From an uncultured Rubripirellula sp. (GTDB lineage: Bacteria > Planctomycetota > Planctomycetia > Pirellulales > Pirellulaceae): a DNA stretch of 64,000 nt. How positions within the stretch are numbered: the stretch's first letter is position 1; the number at the start of each line of letters is the position of its first letter. Under the pieces are notes generated by a model that was not told the DNA's origin, did not search any database, and worked only from the letters and a program-made list of their open reading frames with translations. Position numbers and translations under genes: made by a program. Of the stretch, positions 56,734 to 64,000 are shown in pieces. The stretch is taken from assembly GCA_938075415.1 (NCBI GenBank), contig CALJHC010000017.1, forward strand, positions 53,164-117,163, read 5' to 3'.

Positions 56734-58227
56734 ATGGATTCAATGCTGCCGCCAGAATCATGGGAACACCGACCACTACCCATCAGAATCCTCTCCTATG
56801 CTCCATTAGGCTCGTCGGCATGGCTGCTCAATCTGCGATGGTTTGCCGTGGTTGGCCAGCTCATCACGGTACTGGCTTCCGGCTTAATCGCCGAAGTGGA
56901 ACTGCCCTACATTCCACTACTCGCCTGCGTGCTCGTCACCGCAGTCACCAACGTCGCCTACGCATTCTGGCTGCGACTCGACGCGGCCAAGACCTCTCAG
57001 CGTCTCAATAGCGGTAACGCGCAATCAACGTTGCCTGAATCCGAAGTTCAATCCTCGCAATCGGAGATACCAGACCGCCCGCCAGTCTCACCTTCGGGTC
57101 GCCGAAGACCGCAGTCCAAGCCGCTGCATTCAACAGAGTTTCCTTGGGCACAACACTCCATTGCCCTGACACTCATGCTTCTGGACCTCATTACCCTGAC
57201 CGTGATGCTCTACTTCAGCGGCGGGACAGGCAACCCTTTCAGCTTCTTTTACTTCGTCAATCTGGCTGTCGGTGGCGTCATGATCCGCCCGAAAGCAGCC
57301 TGGAGCCTCACCGCTGTCGCCGTGACTGGTTTTTCCTTTTTACTTTTTAACGCCATGCCGGTGGAACGACTCGGCGCGATTGCATCGGACCAGCTTGACC
57401 TCAGAGTAACCGGACTGATGCTCGCGTTCACGACCTGCTCGTCAGTCGTGACCTATTTCGTAACGCGAACAGCTGCCCAACTGAAAAACAGGGAAATGCA
57501 GCTCAGGAGAACCCAAGCCGCTCAAGCGGTCAGCCAACGCCTCGAGAGCCTAACAAGCTTAGCTGCAGGAGCGGCTCACGAACTAGCGACACCTTTATCC
57601 ACCATCGATGTCATTGTTCGAGAACTCTCACGGCACCTTGAAGGCGTCGACAAACCACACTCAGTTAACACGGATCTTCAGCTCATTGATGGCCAACTCG
57701 AGATGTGTAAGCAAATCTTGCAACGCCTCCGAACGGCAGCTGGCGATTCCATGGCTCAGCGATGGGATCACACGACCGTTGGCGAGCTAATCGACACAAC
57801 CCTTGAAGGCATTCGGGACCCGCACCGAGTCGAAGTGAAGGACGGAAGTGAAGCTCTGGAGAGCCAATCACTGTGGATCCCCCAAGAGGCTGTCGCCCAA
57901 GCAATCCGCAATCTGGTCCACAACGGACTCGATGCGAGTAGCAACCAAGGGAAGGTCCAAGTCGAAGCAAAAATAGAAGAAGAAAAAGTTAGAATTATTG
58001 TGCTCGATAGTGGCGAGGGAATGAGCGAAGAGATCATCGGACGCGCATCAGACCCTTTTTTCACGACAAAAGAGCCAGGAAGGGGAATCGGTCTGGGGCT
58101 TTTCCTCGCCCGAAACGTGATTTCGCAACTCGGTGGCGAGCTAGTTTTTGATTCCAAATTAGGCAGTGGAACCGCCGCGGTCGTCTCCATCCCGCTTGCT
58201 GAGCCACAAGCTGCGGGCGAACCATAA
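56734..58227 (+). CDS. RegB/PrrB-like redox sensor histidine kinase
   Basis: 497 residues from the ATG at 56734; GTG 56731 is in frame. An AGGA-like site lies upstream. Membrane helices surround residues 30-85 and 140-250. Between them, the loop FSGGTGNPFSFFYFVNLAVGG contains the GGxxNPF motif implicated in quinone sensing in RegB. The H-box AAGAAHELATPLSTIDVIVREL puts the phospho-acceptor His near residue 282. A Cys near 325 (QLEMCKQILQRL) matches the position of the redox-active Cys reported for RegB. The kinase core has N box IRNLVHNGLDASSN, and G boxes VLDSGEGM and GRGIGLGLFLARNV. The cognate regulator is the gene at 58630. Confidence 0.9.
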   Translation: MDSMLPPESWEHRPLPIRILSYAPLGSSAWLLNLRWFAVVGQLITVLASGLIAEVELPYIPLLACVLVTAVTNVAYAFWLRLDAAKTSQRLNSGNAQSTLPESEVQSSQSEIPDRPPVSPSGRRRPQSKPLHSTEFPWAQHSIALTLMLLDLITLTVMLYFSGGTGNPFSFFYFVNLAVGGVMIRPKAAWSLTAVAVTGFSFLLFNAMPVERLGAIASDQLDLRVTGLMLAFTTCSSVVTYFVTRTAAQLKNREMQLRRTQAAQAVSQRLESLTSLAAGAAHELATPLSTIDVIVRELSRHLEGVDKPHSVNTDLQLIDGQLEMCKQILQRLRTAAGDSMAQRWDHTTVGELIDTTLEGIRDPHRVEVKDGSEALESQSLWIPQEAVAQAIRNLVHNGLDASSNQGKVQVEAKIEEEKVRIIVLDSGEGMSEEIIGRASDPFFTTKEPGRGIGLGLFLARNVISQLGGELVFDSKLGSGTAAVVSIPLAEPQAAGEP

Positions 58228-58629
58228 AACGCTGCCGAGAAATTGGCTTAACGCCGACAAGGCTGAACACAAGCCGCCATGAGCAGAGCGACGACAGAGC
58301 CTGAGTTTATCAACGCCCACTGATCACCCAAACTTCCCTGCGATGAATCATCTTCAATCACAGGCAAACTCAATTGCCGATGCCAAAGAACGCCTGCGGA
58401 AGAGGCCAATTGACTAGCATTTGTCCGGGGCGATTTACCCGCCGGTGCAATAACCACCGTTATCAGCAACCACCGTTATCAGCTGCTTTGGTCAGCGATG
58501 GGCCAAACTGCTGGGCGAAAGAAAAAAATCCTCGACGTCAAGATTGCTGGCCTAAGACTTTGACCATTGATGCATTAAGATAGGGAAGTCTTCCCGTCTT
58601 CCCGTCTTCCATCACTCAATCTCCCGTGC
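58228..58629. other. Intergenic between kinase and regulator
   Basis: No supported gene. A perfect palindrome GGGAAG-T-CTTCCC at 58583-58595, followed by repeated GTCTTCCC units, lies 35 bases before the regulator ATG and could be an operator or affect translation. Confidence 0.5.
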
Positions 58630-59268
58630 ATGAATATGATCGAGTCCAGCGATTCGGCACCGGTCTACAACACGATAACTGTCGGAGCTGGCAGTATCCT
58701 GCTGGTCGACGACACGCATGTGCTTCGCGAGCGCCTTTCCATGGCGATGCAGCAGCGGGGATTCAGGGTTGAGACAGCGGGTAATTACGACGAAGCGATC
58801 GAAGTCTTTCGCGCGAAACCGACTGAACTGGCCGTGCTGGACCTGCGAATGCCGGGCAAGAGTGGACTTGAACTTCTCCGTGCAATTCTGCTGATCCAAC
58901 CCAGAACGCGAGTGATCATGCTGTCTGGATTCGGAAGCATTCCGGCATCCATTGACGCCGTACGTGCCGGAGCCGTTAATTTCCTCAGCAAACCAGCCGA
59001 TGCGGATGATATTTTATCCGCTTTTGTCAGGGGTGAATCACCTGCGGTCCCAGAAGGTGCGATCGCATTCCCAGCTCCCTCGCTGGCCCGAAATGAATGG
59101 GAGCATATCCATCGAGTCCTCAGCGATTGCGGTGGTAATATTTCGGAAGCAGCAAGGCGACTTGGCATTCACCGTCGCAGCCTGCAACGCAAGCTAAGAA
59201 AGCGAGCTCCAGAATCCCCTGCTGTACCCGACCCAGATACAGAAACCGACGAACCACAAAACCAATAG
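58630..59268 (+). CDS. RegA/PrrA-like response regulator
   Basis: 212 residues. The receiver domain has acidic pair Asp27-Asp28 (ILLVDDTHVL), phospho-acceptor Asp71 (LAVLDLRMPGKSG), switch Ser in VIMLSGFG and Lys in FLSKPADADDIL. A proline-rich linker is followed by a Fis-type helix-turn-helix: DCGGNISEAARRLGIHRRSLQRKLRKRAP, nearly the RegA/ActR signature 'ARRLxMHRRTLQR'. Redox control of energy-metabolism genes together with the upstream RegB-like kinase is inferred from homologues. The ATG at 58630 has an in-frame ATG two codons later. Confidence 0.93.
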   Translation: MNMIESSDSAPVYNTITVGAGSILLVDDTHVLRERLSMAMQQRGFRVETAGNYDEAIEVFRAKPTELAVLDLRMPGKSGLELLRAILLIQPRTRVIMLSGFGSIPASIDAVRAGAVNFLSKPADADDILSAFVRGESPAVPEGAIAFPAPSLARNEWEHIHRVLSDCGGNISEAARRLGIHRRSLQRKLRKRAPESPAVPDPDTETDEPQNQ

Positions 59269-59682
59269 ACTTGATTGCATCAAATCATGGGAAGCCACGA
59301 ATCGCGATGATGCCGCAAAGTTTAATCATCAAAAAACTGCAGTGGATTCAAGACATTGCCTTCCATGGCCCCTCTCCATTGAATCGTTTTCTGCTCAAGG
59401 AAGAATCTACTATTTTGGAAGCGGCGAAGAACTTGTCCGCGGCAAAAGGCGATCCGACGTGAAAGCTGATTCGTCGCTGAGACTGGCTCGACGCGGAAGC
59501 CACTCCACAAGCCACGACCGCACACTGATGGACCTGCAAGAGGGGCAAGAATCTTTCCAAAGCACCTTCTTTTCCAAGAAGAGATCGCTGGCTTTTCCAA
59601 GAAGAGATCGCCGGATCCTTCATGCCCGACAAAACGTCGGTTTCTATCAAAAGGAACACCGGATCTCTCGAAAAACGCCCAC
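59269..59682. other. Intergenic with 23-bp direct repeat
   Basis: No supported gene between convergent units. A 23-bp unit CTTTTCCAAGAAGAGATCGC-TGG/-CGG is repeated at 59569-59591 and 59592-59614 with one mismatch. Frames across this region are not protein-like. Confidence 0.5.
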
Positions 59683-61491
59683 TCACATCACCGAAAAGTA
59701 GTTTTCGCAGGCAAAGTCGAGATATCGATCATCCAGCTCAATTGGCAGATCGTTGTAAAGACAGTAATGCTTGACTTGCAGCAACAGGTCTCTCGGATGA
59801 CACATCCGCATTGGACGCCCCGTTGGCTTGTAGTGCTTCTCCAGCAAGTAATCGATCGCCGACGAGCGGTAAGGGACACCAACAACACCACACATTAATT
59901 CGAACAGCTTTCTGAAGTCAGATTCGGGTGGATTCTCTGCCTCAATCTTGTAGGGAATCCGTCTTAAGAAAGCGTCATCAACAAGGTCCTTGGGTTCCAG
60001 ATTGGTACTGAAGACAACCATCTGGTCGAACGGAACCTGAATCTTCTTGCCGCTCGCGAGATTGAGAAAATCGTAGCGTTTTTCAAGTGGCACGATCCAT
60101 CGATTAAGCAGTTCATCGACTCGCATTTTCTGTCGCCCAAAGTCGTCAACGACCAGGGTGCCGCAATTACTTTTCAATTGCAGCGGCGACTCGCTGATAC
60201 TGGTCTCATGATTATGCTGCACCTCCAACATTTCCATGGTCAACTCTCCGCCGGCAATGATCGTTGGACGTCGAATCCGGACCCAACGTTTATCGAATCG
60301 ACTGGCATCAAACAGTCCCGACGAAGCCTCTGGCATCTCCAGTGTGTGACTCATCGGGTCCCAGAGTCTCATTACCTCACCCGAGACTTCAACTGCCCTG
60401 GGAATCCAAATGTAGCGCCCGAACGCTTGAGTCACCCGTTCCGCAATCGAAGTCTTACCATTACCGGGATAGCCAAACAAAAACATTCCCTTGCCGCTGG
60501 CAATTGCGGGTCCTAATTTCTCAAGCATCTTCGAATTAATCAAAAGATCGCTGAATGCCGATTCCAGATCCTTCCGTTTCGGATACTGACCCTCGATACT
60601 TTGCAGTCGAACACTTTCGATGTACTGCTCAAGTGGCACGGGGCAGGCCCCAAAGTAGGAGCAGTCACGCGAGTGATTCCTTGCGATCTGCCGGCCATTG
60701 CTTGTCAAAACGTAGAGATAGTCGTTGGTGGAGGTCGCAGACTTGTAGGCAACATTTTGCTCCATTTTCAGCCGATTCAGGATGGGCTGCACCATCAGGA
60801 ATGGCAACTTCACTTGATCGGCGATCTCGCGTCCAGTTGCCTCCCCGATGCTAAGTAAAAAACGGTAAACAATCGCTTCAAGCAGCGTTTCATTCACGCC
60901 GTCGGCGGCCGCGCTCGAAGGCTCCTCCGGCCTCCATGGCTCGTCTCGGCATGGCACAAAGGCGTCATCACCAATGGCCCCCTGGACCCGATCCTCAGAA
61001 ACGCAATCGCCTGCCGCTTGCGTCTTGCATGATTGAACACTGACCGCTTCAGCCGGCACTTGCACAGCCTTCCGGTGGCTTGCCGAGATCGGCAAGCCAT
61101 TGAGGTCTTGCATTCCATCGACAAGATCCGATGGTTGGTTTGCTGACGACTGCAACTGATCGCTCTGTAGCGACTGATTCGGTGCGAACTCACGTTCGCT
61201 CGGCCCTTTCTGGATCGATTCCTTCACAACCACATCGACCTCGGATGAGGGTGAACTGTCGCCATTCAGAGACCCAGCATTCGTTGACAATCCAGAAAGC
61301 GAAGGACGACGGCCTCCGTGAGAACCTGCCGCGACTCCGGAATGTGTCGAATCCAACTTTTCCGCCTCAAATTGACCAGCATCGGTTTCCTCGGGTGTCG
61401 CCCCCAAAGAATGGATACGAGAAAGCAGAGAGTCGAGTGTCTGCCCCATGGATTCAGACAGTGTTGGATCACGGTTCGTGGCGTCAGGCAT
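59683..61491 (-). CDS. AAA ATPase with disordered N-terminus and winged-helix-like domain
   Basis: 602 residues. Residues 1-200 are Ser/Gln/Asp-rich and probably disordered. Residues about 205-290 look like a winged helix (LLEAIVYRFLLSIGEATGREIADQVKLPFLMVQPILNRLKMEQNVAY). The AAA domain has Walker A FGYPGNGKTS (Lys346), Walker B GTLVVDDFGRQ, sensor 1 MVVFSTNLEPKDLVD and arginine finger FLRRIPYKI. The C-terminal lid ends DLPIELDDRYLDFACENYFSVM. A small Cys-containing turn (CSYFGACPVPLEQY) separates the winged helix and ATPase parts. Such ATPases occur in planctomycetes and deltaproteobacteria, some near pilus or secretion genes; none are adjacent here. Function unknown. Confidence 0.82.
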   Translation of the reverse strand: MPDATNRDPTLSESMGQTLDSLLSRIHSLGATPEETDAGQFEAEKLDSTHSGVAAGSHGGRRPSLSGLSTNAGSLNGDSSPSSEVDVVVKESIQKGPSEREFAPNQSLQSDQLQSSANQPSDLVDGMQDLNGLPISASHRKAVQVPAEAVSVQSCKTQAAGDCVSEDRVQGAIGDDAFVPCRDEPWRPEEPSSAAADGVNETLLEAIVYRFLLSIGEATGREIADQVKLPFLMVQPILNRLKMEQNVAYKSATSTNDYLYVLTSNGRQIARNHSRDCSYFGACPVPLEQYIESVRLQSIEGQYPKRKDLESAFSDLLINSKMLEKLGPAIASGKGMFLFGYPGNGKTSIAERVTQAFGRYIWIPRAVEVSGEVMRLWDPMSHTLEMPEASSGLFDASRFDKRWVRIRRPTIIAGGELTMEMLEVQHNHETSISESPLQLKSNCGTLVVDDFGRQKMRVDELLNRWIVPLEKRYDFLNLASGKKIQVPFDQMVVFSTNLEPKDLVDDAFLRRIPYKIEAENPPESDFRKLFELMCGVVGVPYRSSAIDYLLEKHYKPTGRPMRMCHPRDLLLQVKHYCLYNDLPIELDDRYLDFACENYFSVM

Positions 61492-62126
61492 AACAATCCC
61501 TCTTCAAAGTTTGTGTCCAGCCAAGGATGCGAGGCCGTGGTTGCAATCCTCGTGATCAATCTGCAAATCGCTGTGGTTCCGGCTTCAATTCCGCGAAAGC
61601 AACGGCGGCCTGAACTGCAATCAAGTGCTCATTCAAAACCTGCTCTCCAAAACCAATCGTGGTCGAATTTCGATACCATCGAACGCTCAAATCCACCCGA
61701 CAGGCATTCAACTCTTCGATTCATCAACTGCACTCAAGTCGTTAACGAAAGCATTCAATGGTTAACCAGAGCATTCGATCGGCATTGGAAAGCCTAGGTC
61801 ACGTTTTGCCCCAACTCGGGCAATGCGTTAAAAAAAACTTCCTATCAAGTGCGTTCCAGAGATTCGGGTTGCTAATGCACTGCGGAACGTGACCCCACGG
61901 ATTCTTTCCAGATACTTTGCCCGTCCCTCCCCCCCGCACGTGTTTTGGCAGCAAATCTCATGTTTTCGGCCAATTCCCGAGGCTAAAACGCAATGCCCCA
62001 AGGCTTTCAGGAAAAGCTCCATGAATTGATTGCCAAGGTCATGGCGTTCAGCTTTCCGTGAAAAAAAGCTGAGCTCGGGACATCAATTTCCCAAGCGGCC
62101 TCTCAACCTGGCCACCCAGACTCAAT

Positions 62127-62160
62127 GCTAATCGTGACCGCTAATCGTGACCGCTAATCG
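62127..62160. repeat. 13-bp tandem repeat
   Basis: GCTAATCGTGACC twice in series, then a partial third copy GCTAATCG. Confidence 0.85.
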
Positions 62161-62235
62161 AGGCGGCGTTGCCTTTTGTCATCAAGCTCGCCACCGCGAT
62201 ATTCGAGCCATGACTCACCGACATCCACCCCCCAC

Positions 62236-62269
62236 ACACCCAAGATTCCACACCCAAGATTCCACACCC
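62236..62269. repeat. 14-bp tandem repeat
   Basis: ACACCCAAGATTCC at 62236 and 62250, then a partial copy ACACCC. Confidence 0.8.
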
Positions 62270-62927
62270 GGACACTCCCCGCCCAGAGACCCTTTGCTCA
62301 GGCACCCGAGCACCCTTTTTTATCGTCCACCCACGCACAGGCCACCCTGACAAAGGCCCCCCTGACAAAGGATCTTTCGCGTTCTGACGATGCGCTGCCT
62401 ATCAAACCGTTAGCGCCGGTTCACCAGTTCTCACTTAATGCCTTGGTGGCAAGCACAACGAAACTCAACAGCCGAAATCATCAACCCTTTGCCACAACGA
62501 CGAGCAGGTATTCCGGAGGCACACGAACTCCTTCAGATTACGCTGGCAACGATTAGGTAGAATGATCGAGCACCATCGTTTCAAGCCAGGCAAGCGTTAA
62601 TTGATCACCAAACAGAAAAGCAACACTTTTACGGTCAAGAAAAGAGCAGGGGACGACGAGAATTAAGTGGTTGAGGTAGAACATCTTCAAGCGGCGGAAC
62701 AGGTAGTTTTCCACGGCAAAACACGGTCTTCTGTTGAACGTGTGGATGATGATTTGATACTGTCGGGAATTAATTCCGGGAAAAAGGCTCAATGCCTATT
62801 GCCAGCCGGGTCAACGACCTATATCTTTCCGCCTCTCACTTGTTGAGCAATTTGAGTCGCACCGCGATTCAAGCTCTTCAGCGAGAATAGTCAACGTTTT
62901 TTATTCAATATTTCTGAATGAGACCCG

Positions 62928-62957
62928 TTGACGAAAACAAAACATTCCCGGATATTA
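62928..62957 (+). promoter_or_regulatory. Candidate rRNA operon promoter
   Basis: A -35-like TTGACG at 62928-62933 and a -10-like GATATT/ATATTA at 62951-62957, 17-18 bases apart, preceded by an A/T-rich stretch (TTTTTTATTCAATATTTCTGAA region) resembling an UP element. It lies about 300 bases before the 16S start. Confidence 0.5.
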
Positions 62958-63033
62958 CCGGGCCTGCCAAAGCTGAAAGGCTTGTCCCCGACGGGGATCG
63001 GCATGACACTTGCTGTCGTGCTTGGCTAACCGA

Positions 63034-63049
63034 TCTTTGACAATTTGGT
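63034..63049 (+). promoter_or_regulatory. boxA-like antitermination element in the rRNA leader
   Basis: GATCTTTGACAATTTG closely resembles the rrn boxA core (GCTCTTTAACAAT in E. coli), to which Nus factors bind. It is 180 bases before the 16S start, in the expected leader position. Confidence 0.65.
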
Positions 63050-63228
63050 GATGAAACTTCTGTTGAGTTCAGCAATGCGAGATCGCTGTTCATGTCTGCT
63101 TCGGCAGTCATGAAAAAAATGGCGAATCGCTGTGGCGCTAACCGAGCGCCACGGAGCAGAATCAACCACTCGGTTTTAAACTTGATTTACCCCGGTCGCA
63201 TCTTCGGATGTGGCTGTTGAATCGATAC

Positions 63229-64000
<772 letters not shown>

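Larger units (their letters stand above)
61492..62927. other. Long intergenic region before the rRNA operon
   Basis: No protein gene supported. It holds two tandem repeats: GCTAATCGTGACC units at 62127-62160 and ACACCCAAGATTCC units at 62236-62269. A minus-strand frame of 79 codons (62553-62792, TTG start) has some hydrophobic patterning but no family or start signal and is not called. Confidence 0.45.

Noticed and set aside
62553..62792. 79-codon minus-strand frame near the rRNA operon
   Set aside because: Some hydrophobic patterning, but it starts with TTG, has no ribosome-binding site or family and lies in a repeat-rich gap.
63038..63060. TTGACA at 63038 read as a -35 box of a second rRNA promoter
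   Set aside because: The hexamer is part of the boxA-like GATCTTTGACAATTTG, and no -10 element lies 16-18 bases downstream.

Overview
The window looks like a chromosomal segment of a planctomycete, most likely of the Pirellulaceae (Rhodopirellula-like). The evidence is the partial 16S rRNA gene at the right edge, a gene pair typical of planctomycetes (a DUF1587/1595/1592/1588/1585 cytochrome-type protein followed by a DUF1552 protein), several Tat- or Sec-exported carbohydrate-related proteins, and many long intergenic stretches. I see no phage, plasmid, transposase, integrase or CRISPR array; this is core chromosome with lineage-specific genes between conserved ones.

Layout. 0.3-4 kb: exported sugar-phosphate isomerase/epimerase-like proteins and a GH43/GH32-like beta-propeller. 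4.4-4.7 kb: tRNA-Lys(UUU) and tRNA-Ser(GCU). 5.7-8.1 kb: an ApbE-type flavin transferase, a small conserved-looking protein with its own terminator, and a STAS protein. 8.2-11.6 kb: a tightly overlapping four-gene minus-strand cluster (membrane protein with an arrestin-like tail, second arrestin-like protein, P-loop ATPase, unknown protein). 13-14.4 kb: PQQ-type propeller. 15.3 kb: a stand-alone RNA polymerase alpha-CTD-like protein. 16.3-18.4 kb: a 678-residue disordered charged protein. 18.8-22.1 kb: SRP RNA, dnaX, ybaB, recR, the same order as in Bacillus. 22.5-31.7 kb: rpoN, comF-like, DUF502, miaB, and an inactive/active pair of M16 peptidases. 31.9-40.3 kb: the DUF1552/DUF1592 pair, an SMP-30-like lactonase, aldose 1-epimerase and an unknown protein. 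41-44.7 kb: cyclophilin, tRNA-Thr(CGU), a TPR protein ending in two alpha-CTD modules, and tgt. 45-52.3 kb: moaD, moaE, cysteine desulfurase, YkgJ-type Fe/Zn cluster protein, a large FAD/Fe-S oxidoreductase and folE. 52.8-61.5 kb: a second PQQ-type propeller, an ArfB-like release factor, a UVR-motif protein, a RegB/RegA-like redox two-component pair, and a winged-helix AAA ATPase. 62.9-64 kb: rRNA promoter, boxA and the start of 16S rRNA.

The most notable observations are: (1) a probable tau/gamma programmed frameshift in dnaX, with a run of ten A, an immediate -1 stop and a downstream hairpin, in a protein that has also lost three of the four zinc-ligand cysteines; (2) two different proteins carrying RNA polymerase alpha-CTD modules outside rpoA, one of them a TPR protein with two modules; (3) the overlapping membrane/arrestin/ATPase cluster, which I cannot assign to a described system; (4) a cysteine desulfurase translationally coupled to moaE; (5) a GC-rich multi-hairpin element upstream of miaB.

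Many starts had to be moved inward from the longest reading frame to the ATG preceding a signal peptide or conserved domain; a few genes (moaD, folE, the 39.7 kb gene) have only GTG or TTG starts near the expected N-terminus. All functional calls rest on reading motifs by eye, without database searches.
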